DNA of 64,000 nt from Cyanobium sp. WAJ14-Wanaka (GCF_024345375.1 NZ_JAGQAZ010000001.1:558001-622000); one strand, 5' to 3'; positions 26,747 through 35,950 are shown, counted from the first letter of the stretch. Program-made: numbers and translations. The notes: a model not told the origin generated them from the sequence alone.

Positions 26747-28886
26747 GCGGCTTCGCCGCCGCTGGCTGAGGTTCCGCGAACCGGCCCAGGTGCAGGTGCT
26801 GATCCATCTGCCCGGTCAACCCAGCCATCCCATCGCAGTGCATGGCGGGGCCTATCGGATCGGACGGGGCAGTGATTGCCAGATCACGATCGAGCACAAC
26901 GCCGTGAGCCGTAACCATGCCCTGCTCGAGCGGCAGGGCCATCAATGGCTGCTCAGTGACCAGGGCTCAACCAACGGGATCTGGTGGCGCAACAGGAGGG
27001 TGCGGGATTTGTTGCTGCGGGATGGCGACAGCGTGCGCTTTGGACCAAGCCAGCAGGCAGGCCTTCCGGAATTGGAATTCCAAATTCGGCCGATGCCCCA
27101 ATGGCAAAGGGCGATTCGCACCGCAAGCCTGGTGGGGGCAGGCATTGCCGGCAGTGGCCTACTGCTACTTGGCCTATCGCTGGTTCAATCGCCGATTCGT
27201 GGAAGCCTGGCGGCGGTGCGGGGCCCCCTGGTGCTCTATGACCGCCAGGGCAAGCCGATCACATCCGCCGATGCCCTGCGGCATCGAGAGCCCAATGGCC
27301 TGCGCCACTATCCCGGTGTGCTGATTGATGCGTTGCTGGCCAGCGAGGACAGCCGCTTTTGGTGGCATCCGGGGGTTGATCCCGTTGGTACCGCCAGGGC
27401 CCTGGTCATCAATCTGCTGGGCGGCAGGGTTTTGGAGGGGGGCAGCACCCTCACCCAGCAACTGGCGAGAACCCTCTATCCCGATGAGGTTGGCCAGGGC
27501 GAAACCCTTGAGCGCAAGTGGAGAGAGCTGCTGGTCGCCTTACAACTGGAGGCCCGCTTCAGCAAAAGGGACCTGCTGCTCAGCTATCTCAACCGGGTTT
27601 ACCTCGGCGTGGGCTGGGGCTTTGAGGATGCCTCCCGCCATTACTTCGGCAAACCCGCAGCCCAACTCCAGCTACCAGAAGCGGCCCTGCTGGTTGGACT
27701 CCTGCCCTCACCCAATGGCTATGACCCCTGCTTCGATCCCTCCGCAGCCCTGGCGGCACGCAACGCAGTGCTGGCCAAGATGGCTGATACGGGTCGGATT
27801 TCGGATGATCAGGCCAGGCAGGCCCGCCGCAGCGCCATTGCCCTCTCGCCGGATGCCTGCAAGAGCAGTCAGAGGCTGCGGGGTGCACCGTTTTATACCG
27901 ATCAGGTGCGCCGAGATCTTGATCGGGCAGTTGGGAGGGAGGTGGCAATTGAGGGCAATTTCCTAATCGACACTTACCTGGATCGGCCCCTGCAGGAGCA
28001 GGTGGAAAAACTGCTTCGCCAACGGCTTAACGCCAGCAAGGCAATGGGTGTTATGGAGGGGGCGGTAGTGGCGCTCGACTACCGCAATGGCGGAATTCTG
28101 GCGATTGCCGGTGGCCGCGACTACCAACAAAGCCAATTCAATCGAGCTTCGATGGCCCTGCGCCAGCCTGGAAGCACCTTCAAATTGGTGCCCTATTTGG
28201 CGGCCCTGGAAAGGGGGGCCAGCCCCGAAGACGCGGTTAGCTGTTCCCCCCTCAATTGGCTTGGCCAATCGTTTGGCAGTGATTGCCAGGGCCGCATCAG
28301 CCTGCGCTCCGCCTTTGCCCGCAGCAGCAATACCGCGGCCCTGCGCCTTGCCCAGCGGGTGGGCCTGGAAACGCTTGTGCAGAAAGCAAGGGATCTGGGC
28401 ATCACCACCCCCCTGGCCGCCGTTCCTGGGGTGGCCCTTGGCCAAAGCGAGGTCACCCTGCTCGAACTCACGGCCGCCTATGGCGCCGTAGCCAACAACG
28501 GCCTGTGGCATGCCCCCACCAGCATTCGCCGCCTCACCGATGCGGAGACCTGTTCGACTGCAGGGGCCAGCAATTGCCGCCAAAACCCTGCAGCCACTCC
28601 ACCGGGGAGGCGGATCAGTTCCCAGGCCACCGCCAAGACGATGCAGCAGCTGCTGAGGGCCGTGGTGCAAAGCGGAACTGGCCAGGCCGCATACCTGGGG
28701 GGCCAGGAAGGTGGCAAAACCGGCACCACCAACTCCGGCCGTGATTTGCTCTTTGTGGGCTACGAACCCAAACGGCATTGGGTGATCGGCATATGGCTGG
28801 GCAACGATGACAACAGTCCAACCGCGGCCAGCAGTGCCCTTGCCGCCCAACTCTGGGGCGAGATCATTCGATCAAACCATTTGTAG
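26727..28886 (+). CDS. Class A penicillin-binding protein with N-terminal FHA domain
   Basis: 719-residue bifunctional peptidoglycan synthase. A cytoplasmic FHA domain (about 25-105: YRIGRGSDCQITI, VSRNHALLE, DQGSTNGIW) precedes one membrane helix (about 133-153). The GT51 glycosyltransferase follows (ASEDSRFWWHPGVD with the catalytic Glu, then EGGSTLTQQLAR). The transpeptidase has STFK near residue 480, SSN, and KTGTT near 663. FHA domains bind phosphothreonine, so Ser/Thr kinase control of wall synthesis is implied but no kinase gene is nearby. The 20-base overlap with lspA suggests coupling. Confidence 0.93.
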   Translation: MANPTLERLRRRWLRFREPAQVQVLIHLPGQPSHPIAVHGGAYRIGRGSDCQITIEHNAVSRNHALLERQGHQWLLSDQGSTNGIWWRNRRVRDLLLRDGDSVRFGPSQQAGLPELEFQIRPMPQWQRAIRTASLVGAGIAGSGLLLLGLSLVQSPIRGSLAAVRGPLVLYDRQGKPITSADALRHREPNGLRHYPGVLIDALLASEDSRFWWHPGVDPVGTARALVINLLGGRVLEGGSTLTQQLARTLYPDEVGQGETLERKWRELLVALQLEARFSKRDLLLSYLNRVYLGVGWGFEDASRHYFGKPAAQLQLPEAALLVGLLPSPNGYDPCFDPSAALAARNAVLAKMADTGRISDDQARQARRSAIALSPDACKSSQRLRGAPFYTDQVRRDLDRAVGREVAIEGNFLIDTYLDRPLQEQVEKLLRQRLNASKAMGVMEGAVVALDYRNGGILAIAGGRDYQQSQFNRASMALRQPGSTFKLVPYLAALERGASPEDAVSCSPLNWLGQSFGSDCQGRISLRSAFARSSNTAALRLAQRVGLETLVQKARDLGITTPLAAVPGVALGQSEVTLLELTAAYGAVANNGLWHAPTSIRRLTDAETCSTAGASNCRQNPAATPPGRRISSQATAKTMQQLLRAVVQSGTGQAAYLGGQEGGKTGTTNSGRDLLFVGYEPKRHWVIGIWLGNDDNSPTAASSALAAQLWGEIIRSNHL

Positions 28887-28901
28887 GGGTACCCCAGAGC
28901 T

Positions 28902-30455
28902 TTGAAGTTGCGCACCCGCCTGTGGTTGATTGCCGGCCTAGCTGTGGCGGCATTGGTTGGCCTGGGGATGGTGCTGCAGCTGGTTAACCAGCTGACCTGG
29001 CAACTCAGTTCGTTTTTGCCCTACGGCCTGGTCGGGCCGGTGATGGCGATCATTTTTTTGGGTGTTGTGCTGCTGGTGGCCCAGCTGGCCTGGCCCTGGA
29101 TCACCTCGGCAATTAATCGGCGCAACGGCAGGCAGGCCTCGGCCCGGCCGCCAACTGCCGCAAATACGACCCGGGAGGCGGCGAAACAAAATCTCGAGGC
29201 GATTGAGCAAACCCTTGAGCGGGTTAGGGATGCGGTCGAGCGAGAGGCCCTGAAACAGGAGCGTGAACGGATGCAGGAGGAGCTGGAGCGGGGCGATCTG
29301 GTGATCGTGGTCTTTGGTGCCGGCTCCTCTGGCAAGACCTCCCTAATTCGCGCCCTGCTGCGGGAATTGGTGGGCAAGGTGGGGGCTGCCATGGGCAGCA
29401 CCGACCAATCCCAGCGCTATCGGCTCAGGCTGAAGGGATTGCAGCGGGCGGTCTGGCTGGTGGACACCCCGGGGATTTTGGAAGCGGGCAGCGCTGGCCA
29501 CGAAAGGGAACGACTATCCCGCCAGCAGGCAAGCAAGGCGGATCTTCTGCTTCTAGTGGTGGATGGCGACCTGCGGGCAGCAGAAATGGAGGTATTCACC
29601 ACCCTTGCTGAGCTGGGCAAGCGCCTGATCCTGGTGCTCAACAAATGCGATCTCAGGGGCGAGCGGGAGGAGCAGAGGTTGCTTGAACTGCTGCGCGAAC
29701 GCAGCCGCGGCAAAATCGAGAGCGCAGATGTAATTCCAGCCAGCGCAGCACCCCAGAGCTTGCCGATGCCTGGGGCGAGGCCGCTGCAACCCGCACCAGA
29801 GGTGGAGGCCCTGCTGGTGCGGATCGCCGCCGTGCTCCATGCAGACGGTGAAAATCTGATCGCCGACAACCTGCTGCTCCAATGTCGCCAACTCAATCAA
29901 TCGAGCAGGGACCTACTTGCCGAGCAAAGGCGCAGGGATGGCGAGGTGGTGGTGGATCGCAACATGTGGATCGGCGCAGGGGTGTTGGCAATTACGCCAA
30001 TCCCCGGTATCGACTTGCTCGGGGCAGCCGCGGTGAATGCCCAAATGGCGGTTGAGATAGCCAAGATCTATGGCATCAGCCTCAGCCGCCAAAGTGCCCA
30101 GGAGCTGGCCCTTTCGGTTGGCAGAACCCTCGCCGGCCTCGGGCTGGTCAAGGGGGGCGTCGGCCTTATTACGGCGGCGATGAGCCTCAATTTGCCAGCG
30201 CTGGTGCTTAGCAGGGCAATCCAGGCCATAACTGCAGCCTGGCTGACCCGGGTGGCTGGCCTGAGCTTCATCACCTACTTCGAGCGAGACCAGGATTGGG
30301 GTGACGGCGGTGTTGCCGAGGTGGTTAGGCAGCACTACGACCTAAGCCGTAGGGAAGGCGTGCTGAAACGTTTTCTGGAGGTGGCCTTCAACCGGGTGGT
30401 TGAACCTCTCTCGGAACGGGAGCGCCAGCTGCCACCGCGCCCGCCCCAGGACTAG
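28902..30455 (+). CDS. Membrane-anchored Era-like GTPase with DUF697 domain
   Basis: 517-residue protein with two N-terminal membrane helices (about 8-28 and 40-64) and a charged coiled stretch (LERVRDAVEREALKQERERM). The GTPase domain has P-loop GAGSSGKTS near 138-147, VDTPGI and LNKCDL. A C-terminal DUF697 region (MWIGAGVLAITPIPGIDLLG onward) has further hydrophobic segments. Such proteins are common in cyanobacteria, with unknown function; membrane remodelling or ribosome roles are only guesses. The start is TTG at 28902, 15 bases after the PBP stop. The tail overlaps an opposite-strand small gene by 68 bases. Confidence 0.85.
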   Translation: MKLRTRLWLIAGLAVAALVGLGMVLQLVNQLTWQLSSFLPYGLVGPVMAIIFLGVVLLVAQLAWPWITSAINRRNGRQASARPPTAANTTREAAKQNLEAIEQTLERVRDAVEREALKQERERMQEELERGDLVIVVFGAGSSGKTSLIRALLRELVGKVGAAMGSTDQSQRYRLRLKGLQRAVWLVDTPGILEAGSAGHERERLSRQQASKADLLLLVVDGDLRAAEMEVFTTLAELGKRLILVLNKCDLRGEREEQRLLELLRERSRGKIESADVIPASAAPQSLPMPGARPLQPAPEVEALLVRIAAVLHADGENLIADNLLLQCRQLNQSSRDLLAEQRRRDGEVVVDRNMWIGAGVLAITPIPGIDLLGAAAVNAQMAVEIAKIYGISLSRQSAQELALSVGRTLAGLGLVKGGVGLITAAMSLNLPALVLSRAIQAITAAWLTRVAGLSFITYFERDQDWGDGGVAEVVRQHYDLSRREGVLKRFLEVAFNRVVEPLSERERQLPPRPPQD

Positions 30456-30600
30456 GCAACAGGCCCATCGCCTCCGGTGGTGGGGGCTGCATCGGTCCTC
30501 GGCTATCGAGCACGGTGACCAGGGCCAGATAAAAAATGGCGATCAGCACAGAGATCACGCCGGTGACGATCGCCACCCAACGTTTTTTGGTATCAGCCAC
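30388..30600 (-). CDS. Small single-pass membrane protein, unknown
   Basis: 70-residue frame beginning GTG at 30600, overlapping the stop of the upstream decarboxylase gene by 8 bases. It reads VADTKKRWVAIVTGVISVLI, continues as one hydrophobic helix to about residue 30, then has a Pro/Gly/Ala-rich tail. The Lys/Arg-then-helix pattern predicts a cytoplasmic N-terminus. No family is recognised. The tail overlaps the opposite-strand GTPase gene by 68 bases, and the longer frame to 30657 is possible. Confidence 0.55.
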   Translation of the reverse strand: MADTKKRWVAIVTGVISVLIAIFYLALVTVLDSRGPMQPPPPEAMGLLPSPGAGAVAAGAPVPREVQPPG

Positions 30601-32023
30601 GCTGTCTAGCCCCACTTGCACTAAGCGAAGCCTGAAGGATGCGCGCCAGTTGCTCAAGGTGGCTCGACTGGGTGTGGGGGTTGCCGAGCACGGCCTTGAG
30701 ATGGTGGTGGCCCTGATACAGCGGCCTTGAAAGCATTAGCTGGTGGGAGAGCAGGTCCTGGCGGGTCTGCTCACTCCAGATCCCGGCCTGTTCGGGGCTT
30801 AACCCTGCCGGGGTAAAGGCCAGCAAATGCGTGGCTCCGCCCACCTGCCTCAGGCCCGATTCCCCAGCCAACAGAGCTGAAAGCTGACGGCGCCGGTCGA
30901 TGGCGCCATCAAGAATCGCTCCGATCCCCTCCATGCCCAACTGGCGCAGCCCCAGCCAGAGCTTGAGGATTTCGGCGGGTCTACTGCCCTGCAATCCCCT
31001 CTCGCCACCATGGCCCCCCCCCCAACTGGGCTCCATGTAGGGCAGCCCGGTGTGAAAGACATCGGAGAGCAACTGGGGCTCTGCCAGCAGCAACACCGAT
31101 GAGGTCTTGGTGATGCCCAGCAGCTTTTGGGGATTGACCGTGAGCGAATCAGCCCTACCGATGCCCTCGACCCGATGGCGGTGGTTAGGCGCCAGGCCAA
31201 ATACGGCTCCAATCGCCCCATCCACATGCAGCCAAACCCCGTGCTGATTACAAAGGGTGGCCATGGGCTCCAGCGGATCAACCGCTCCCCGCACGGTGGT
31301 GCCTGCCGTTGCCACGACAGCCAATACGGGCACACCCTGCAGGCGCAATTGCTGCAGCACCTGCTCCAGCTGATCGCAATTGAGGCGGCCGTCGCCATCG
31401 ATCGGAATGGCCCGCAGGGCCTGCCGGGGCAGCCCCATCACCATTAGGGCCTTAGCCAGGGACACATGGGCATCGGCGCTGGCCAAGACCACCGCGTCCT
31501 GGCGGCCCTGTAGACCCCGCGCGGCCCTGGCCACCACAAGGGCGATCAAATTTGAAAGGCTTCCCCCACTGGCGGCCACCCCGCCAGTGCCCTCGGGCAA
31601 CCCCAACTGGGAGGCAAGCCAGGCAATCACGCTTGTCTCCAGGCGACTCAGGCTCGGCGCCAGTTCCTCGGCCAGCAGGTTGTTGTTCAAGCCGGCGCAG
31701 ATCAGATCAGCCACCACAGATCCGGTCAGGGGAGGCGGATCGAGGTGGGCAAGGGCTCCAGGGTGGCCCGGGTTGTAGGCCCCCTCCATCACCAGTTGCA
31801 GGTCGGCCAGCAGCTGGTCCTGGCCCAGTCCCTGCTGTTGGGGCTCAATTTCTGGCAACACACTGAGGCCTGGCAGGGGCGGCCGGCTATCTGCCGACCC
31901 CAACCACCTACACAGCTGGCTACTGGCCTGCTCCAGAAACAACTGCAGGGCGGGATCGAACTGGGCAGGGTTGGCAAAGGGCAGCGACTGGCAAACCTGG
32001 TGGGCCGGTTTAGCGCTCGCCAA
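30593..32023 (-). CDS. Group II pyridoxal-dependent amino acid decarboxylase
   Basis: 476-residue PLP enzyme of the glutamate/aspartate/diaminobutyrate decarboxylase superfamily. The recognisable blocks are GGVAASGGSLSNLIALVVAR (phosphate-binding region), ATAGTTVRGAVDPLE, LHVDGAIGAVFG (the Asp that pairs with the pyridine nitrogen) and LTVNPQKLLGITKTSSVLL with the Schiff-base Lys. The usual DxHKW is replaced by NPQKLLG, so the substrate cannot be assigned. GABA, beta-alanine or a polyamine precursor are possible products. It is followed by an overlapping small membrane gene. Confidence 0.85.
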   Translation of the reverse strand: MASAKPAHQVCQSLPFANPAQFDPALQLFLEQASSQLCRWLGSADSRPPLPGLSVLPEIEPQQQGLGQDQLLADLQLVMEGAYNPGHPGALAHLDPPPLTGSVVADLICAGLNNNLLAEELAPSLSRLETSVIAWLASQLGLPEGTGGVAASGGSLSNLIALVVARAARGLQGRQDAVVLASADAHVSLAKALMVMGLPRQALRAIPIDGDGRLNCDQLEQVLQQLRLQGVPVLAVVATAGTTVRGAVDPLEPMATLCNQHGVWLHVDGAIGAVFGLAPNHRHRVEGIGRADSLTVNPQKLLGITKTSSVLLLAEPQLLSDVFHTGLPYMEPSWGGGHGGERGLQGSRPAEILKLWLGLRQLGMEGIGAILDGAIDRRRQLSALLAGESGLRQVGGATHLLAFTPAGLSPEQAGIWSEQTRQDLLSHQLMLSRPLYQGHHHLKAVLGNPHTQSSHLEQLARILQASLSASGARQRG

Positions 32024-32080
32024 CGGTGAAATGTCAGGTCAAACCATTCTCGCCTGTGGAGGTTGGGCTACAAGTGGCCC

Positions 32081-32599
32081 ATGGTTTACGGCTCGACGAT
32101 CCCCCCACAGGAGCTTGAGCTCTGGATGGCACGCCTGCTGCGCTACGGCGCCAGGGTGGGCCAGCAGGGGGAAATCCCAGTGGCAGCAGTCGTTCTTGAT
32201 GGCCAGGGCCGCTCCATGGGCTGGGGCAGCAACCGCAGACACCTCCACAACGACCCGTTGGGCCATGCCGAGCTATCGGCCCTAGGCCAGGCGGCCCGAC
32301 TGCGGGGTGAATGGCGCTTCAACGATTGCACCCTGCTTGTAACCCTCGAACCCTGTCCGATGTGCGCCGGAGCCCTGGTGCAGGCCCGCATGGGTCGGGT
32401 GATATATGCAACAGCCGATCCCAAACGGGGCGCCCTAGGTGGCTGCCTAGACCTGGCCGGCCACCCCAGCGCCCACCACCAGATGGAGGTGGAGGGGGGC
32501 TTACTTGAGGAGAGGGCCAGGGATCAACTGGAGGCCTGGTTCAAACAGCGGCGGCAACAGGGGCGGAGCCCCGGAAGGCCGGCAACTCAGTCTCAATGA
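32081..32599 (+). CDS. tadA: tRNA-specific adenosine deaminase TadA
   Basis: 172-residue zinc deaminase that converts A34 to inosine in tRNA-Arg(ACG). Catalytic signatures are GHAELSAL (His ligand and proton-shuttling Glu) and EPCPMCAGALVQARM (two Cys ligands). GEIPVAAVVLD at the N-terminus is also typical. ATG 32081 is preferred over TTG 32063. The C-terminal tail is Arg/Gln/Pro-rich and overlaps the convergent aminotransferase gene by 59 bases. Confidence 0.95.
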   Translation: MVYGSTIPPQELELWMARLLRYGARVGQQGEIPVAAVVLDGQGRSMGWGSNRRHLHNDPLGHAELSALGQAARLRGEWRFNDCTLLVTLEPCPMCAGALVQARMGRVIYATADPKRGALGGCLDLAGHPSAHHQMEVEGGLLEERARDQLEAWFKQRRQQGRSPGRPATQSQ

Positions 32600-33731
32600 G
32601 GTTGAGGAGCCGATCCACATTGGCCCTTTGGCTGTTGTAGCCCATCAGCCCCACACGCCAAACCTTGCCGGCCAGGGCACCCAGGCCACCGCCCACCTCG
32701 ATGCCGTGCTCGTTCAGCAGGTGCTGGGTGAAGGCCTTGCCATTGACCCCCTCAGGGATTCGCACGGTGGTGAGGGTGGGCAGGCGCAGGTGCTCTGGGG
32801 CATGCATTTCCAAGCCCAGGCCCTCCAGGCCCGCCCACAAATACTCAGCATTGCTGCGATGGCGGCTCCAGGAGGCCTCTAGGCCCTCCTCGGCCAGCAG
32901 GCGCAGGGCTTCGCGCATGCCGAAATTCATATTTACCGGTGCCGTGTGGTGATAGACCCGATCGCTACCCCAGTACTGGTTAAGCAGGGTCACATCCAGA
33001 TACCAGTTGGGCACCTTCCCAGAGCGGCCCATCATCTTGGCCTCGGCCCTTGGTCCCATGCTGAAGGGGCCCAAACCAGGGGGGCAACTGAGGCCCTTCT
33101 GGCTGCAGCTGTAGGCCAGATCCACCTTCCAATCATCTAGGTAGAGGGGCACAGCCCCCAGGGAAGTGACCGTATCTAGGAGCAGCAGACAGTCGTATTT
33201 ACGGCAAAGATCACCGATGCCATCCATCGGCTGGCAAATGCCAGTGGATGTTTCGGCATGGACGATTGCAAAAATTGCTGGGCGATGGGTTTCCAGGGCC
33301 TGTTCAATCTCTTCTAGGCTGAACGCCTCGCCCCAGGGGCGCTCAATCGTGACCACATCGGCCCGATAGCGGCCCGCCATGTCGGCCAGGCGCAGGCCGA
33401 AGTACCCCTTGATCGCCACAAGAACCTTGTCTCCCGGTTCGATCGTGTTGGCGAGGGTGGCCTCCATGGCCGCACTGCCGGTGCCGCTCATGGGAATGGT
33501 GAGGCGGTTGTCTGTCTGCCAGGTGTAGCGGAGCAGTTCCTGGACCTCCCCCATCAGCTCCACATAGAGGGGGTCCAGGTGGCCGATGGGCATGCGGGCC
33601 ATGGCCTGCAAGACCGTGGGATGGGCATTCGATGGGCCCGGGCCCAGCAAAAGCCTTTCTGGCGTGGCGATCGGATCGAGCGTGCGGCGATGGGAATCGT
33701 TAATGGGTTGCTGCACGGAAATAGGAGCCAA
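32541..33731 (-). CDS. Alanine/serine-glyoxylate aminotransferase family protein
   Basis: PLP enzyme of class V of up to 396 residues that transaminates glyoxylate to glycine, the photorespiratory step. The blocks are LLLGPGPSNAHPTVLQAM, MSGTGSAAMEA, LLLDTVTSLGAVPL, SQKGLSCPPGLG with the PLP Lys, and KVWRVGLMGYNS near the C-terminus. Alanine or serine as donor cannot be separated from sequence alone. The start is TTG at 33731, or GTG at 33716. It is convergent with tadA. Confidence 0.92.
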   Translation of the reverse strand: MAPISVQQPINDSHRRTLDPIATPERLLLGPGPSNAHPTVLQAMARMPIGHLDPLYVELMGEVQELLRYTWQTDNRLTIPMSGTGSAAMEATLANTIEPGDKVLVAIKGYFGLRLADMAGRYRADVVTIERPWGEAFSLEEIEQALETHRPAIFAIVHAETSTGICQPMDGIGDLCRKYDCLLLLDTVTSLGAVPLYLDDWKVDLAYSCSQKGLSCPPGLGPFSMGPRAEAKMMGRSGKVPNWYLDVTLLNQYWGSDRVYHHTAPVNMNFGMREALRLLAEEGLEASWSRHRSNAEYLWAGLEGLGLEMHAPEHLRLPTLTTVRIPEGVNGKAFTQHLLNEHGIEVGGGLGALAGKVWRVGLMGYNSQRANVDRLLNLIETELPAFRGSAPVAAAV

Positions 33732-33773
33732 AGACCTGTCGGAATGGATTGAAATCGAGATTAGTCAGCGGCT

Positions 33774-34292
33774 CTAGCGGGCGCCAACGTTTGTGGCAGC
33801 AAGGCCACGGCAGAGATGCTCGAAAGGGGCTCGCACTACTGAGCTGGCCTCCAGGCCCTCTTCTGAAAGCTTTTCGCAGACCACATCCGCCAGCAGGGAA
33901 ATGCTGCGCACGGTTGGTCCCGTTGGCACGCCCAGGCTCTTATAGGTGTCATCGAGGCCATTGAGGACCCGCTCGTTGAGGATCGTCGAATCGTCAGCGA
34001 TCAGGGCATAGCTGGCATAACGCAGGAAGTAGTCCATGTCCCGCAGGCAGGCCGAGAGTCGGCGGGTGGTGTAGGCGTTTCCACCCGGCAGGATCAACTC
34101 AGGATCCTCCAGCCAGAGGCGCTGGGCAGCTTCCCGCACGAGTTCCGTGGCCTCGCGGTTGATCAATTCGACGGCCGCCAGGCGCAGGGCCGACTCCGAG
34201 TAATAGGTGGAAATCCGATCGATCGCGTCTCGATCGAGGTAGCGGCCCAGCTGGTCGTAACGGCCAATCAAGCCGGTAATGGCATCGCGCAT
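33774..34292 (-). CDS. apcF: Allophycocyanin beta-18-type core subunit ApcF
   Basis: 172-residue phycobiliprotein beta-type subunit of the phycobilisome core, where it partners the core-membrane linker ApcE in terminal energy transfer. Bilin-attachment Cys lies in RRLSACLRDMDYFLRYASYA, preceded by PGGNAYTT. The sequence RYDQLGRYLDRDAID, LNERVLNGLDDTYKSLGVPT, and a C-terminus more divergent than ApcB favour ApcF. It stands alone and divergent from glnA across 209 bases, which hold at least the glnA control region. Confidence 0.9.
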   Translation of the reverse strand: MRDAITGLIGRYDQLGRYLDRDAIDRISTYYSESALRLAAVELINREATELVREAAQRLWLEDPELILPGGNAYTTRRLSACLRDMDYFLRYASYALIADDSTILNERVLNGLDDTYKSLGVPTGPTVRSISLLADVVCEKLSEEGLEASSVVRAPFEHLCRGLAATNVGAR

Positions 34293-34415
34293 GGCGGGAG
34301 TGAATCGACGCAGCTGCGAGTTGAAACTAGCACCTACATTTCGCCAAAACCCAGGCCAGATAGGGGATTTGGGGAATCTGACAGAAACGGTTACGCAAGC
34401 ACCAGCTGGAATTTT

Positions 34416-34429
34416 GTTACGACAGATAC
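34416..34429 (+). promoter_or_regulatory. NtcA binding site upstream of glnA
   Basis: GTTACGACAGATAC matches the NtcA consensus GTA-N8-TAC at all but the third base and fits the relaxed GT-N10-AC. It lies 22 bases upstream of a TACGTT -10 element, the standard spacing for NtcA-activated class II promoters, and glnA is a classic NtcA target. Confidence 0.8.
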
Positions 34430-34451
34430 AAAACCGAGTTCGGTGGGTACT

Positions 34452-34457
34452 TACGTT
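34452..34457 (+). promoter_or_regulatory. -10 element of the glnA promoter
   Basis: TACGTT fits TAN3T. It is placed 22 bases after the NtcA box and about 45 bases before the glnA ATG. No matching -35 is seen, as expected when NtcA replaces it. Confidence 0.65.
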
Positions 34458-34501
34458 CCCGTCAACGCCGCATCGGATCGGCTTTTCCCTTCCCTTTAGA
34501 C

Positions 34502-35920
34502 ATGGCCAAAACAGCCCAAGAGGTCCTGCGTCAAATCAAGGACGAGGGCATCGAACTCATCGACTTGAAATTTGTCGACCTACACGGCAAGTGGCAACAC
34601 CTCACCGTCTGCAACGACCTAATAGACGAAGAGTCGTTCACCGAGGGGGTTGCCTTTGATGGCTCCTCGATTCGGGGCTGGAAGGCCATCAACGAATCGG
34701 ACATGGCAATGGTGCCCGATCCCAACACCGCCTGGATTGACCCCTTCTACAGCCACAAAACCCTCAGCCTGATCTGCTCCATTCAGGAGCCGCGCAGCGG
34801 CCAACCCTATGGCCGTTGCCCCCGGGCCCTGGCCCAGAAGGCCCTCAATTACCTGGCCTCCACCGGCATGGCAGACACTGCCTTCTTCGGCCCGGAACCC
34901 GAATTTTTCATCTTCGACGACGTCCGCTACAAGAGTGCCAACGGCTCGAGTTTTTACAGCGTTGATTCGGTTGAGGCCCCCTGGAACACCGATCGGCTTG
35001 AGGAGGGCGGCAACCTTGCCAACAAAATCCAGCTCAAGGAGGGATATTTCCCGGTCTCGCCAAACGACACTCTCCAGGATATGCGCAGCGAAATGCTGCT
35101 GACCATGGCTTCCCTGGGCGTCCCAGTTGAAAAGCAGCACCATGAGGTGGCAACTGCCCAACACGAGCTCGGGATCAAGTTTGCGGAGCTGATCAGCGCC
35201 GCCGACAACGTGATGATTTACAAGTACGTGGTGCGCAACATTGCCAAGAAGTACGGCAAGACAGCCACCTTCATGCCCAAGCCGATCTTCGGAGACAACG
35301 GCAGTGGCATGCACGTGCACCAGAGCCTCTGGAAGGGTGGAAATCCCCTTTTCTTTGGCGAAGGCACCTACGCCAATCTTTCTCAGACCGCCCGGTGGTA
35401 CATCGGTGGCCTGCTGAAGCACGCCCCCAGCTTCCTGGCCTTCACTAACCCCACCACCAACAGCTACAAGCGGCTGGTGCCGGGCTTCGAAGCCCCCGTA
35501 AACCTGGTTTATTCCCAGGGCAACCGCTCAGCTGCGGTTCGCATTCCGCTCACCGGCCCAAGCCCCAAGGCCAAGCGCCTTGAATTCCGCTCCGGTGATG
35601 CCCTCTCCAACCCCTACATCGGCTTCTCGGCGATGTTGATGGCGGGAATCGATGGCATCAAAAACCAGATCGACCCGGGCGATGGCACTGACGTGGACCT
35701 ATTCGAACTCTCGGCTGAGGAGCTGGCAAAAATCTCGACCGTGCCCTCCTCCCTCAACGGGGCCCTGGAAGCCCTAAAGGCAGACAAGGATTACCTGTTA
35801 GCCGGTGGTGTCTTCTCGGAAGACTTCATCGACAACTGGATTGCCCTGAAATACGAGGAGGTGCAGCAGCTGCGTCAACGGCCCCATCCCCACGAGTACA
35901 CGATGTACTACGACGCCTGA
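34502..35920 (+). CDS. glnA: Glutamine synthetase type I
   Basis: 472-residue GSI that fixes ammonium onto glutamate and is the entry point of the GS-GOGAT cycle. It shows [20 protein letters not shown], the ATP-binding block [34 protein letters not shown], and NRSAAVRIP. The length is standard for type I. NtcA-box promoter upstream and a strong terminator downstream make it a single-gene unit. PII-linked inactivating factors (gifA/gifB) are not in the window. Confidence 0.98.
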   Translation: MAKTAQEVLRQIKDEGIELIDLKFVDLHGKWQHLTVCNDLIDEESFTEGVAFDGSSIRGWKAINESDMAMVPDPNTAWIDPFYSHKTLSLICSIQEPRSGQPYGRCPRALAQKALNYLASTGMADTAFFGPEPEFFIFDDVRYKSANGSSFYSVDSVEAPWNTDRLEEGGNLANKIQLKEGYFPVSPNDTLQDMRSEMLLTMASLGVPVEKQHHEVATAQHELGIKFAELISAADNVMIYKYVVRNIAKKYGKTATFMPKPIFGDNGSGMHVHQSLWKGGNPLFFGEGTYANLSQTARWYIGGLLKHAPSFLAFTNPTTNSYKRLVPGFEAPVNLVYSQGNRSAAVRIPLTGPSPKAKRLEFRSGDALSNPYIGFSAMLMAGIDGIKNQIDPGDGTDVDLFELSAEELAKISTVPSSLNGALEALKADKDYLLAGGVFSEDFIDNWIALKYEEVQQLRQRPHPHEYTMYYDA

Positions 35921-35950
35921 TCAAGCCAGCCAATTCAGCTAGTTGGTTCC

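Noticed and set aside
27963-28850. 295-codon open frame on the minus strand
   Set aside because: It lies wholly antisense to the FHA-PBP transpeptidase. It is explained by GC-rich codon bias, and its Gly/Ala-rich protein has no known motif.
34389-34403. Second NtcA-like GTT motif near glnA
   Set aside because: GTTACGCAAGCACC does not end in AC at the required spacing, so it fails GT-N10-AC.
34619-35422. 267-codon open frame antisense to glnA
   Set aside because: glnA is certain on the other strand. This is a codon-bias shadow without a start context or family.
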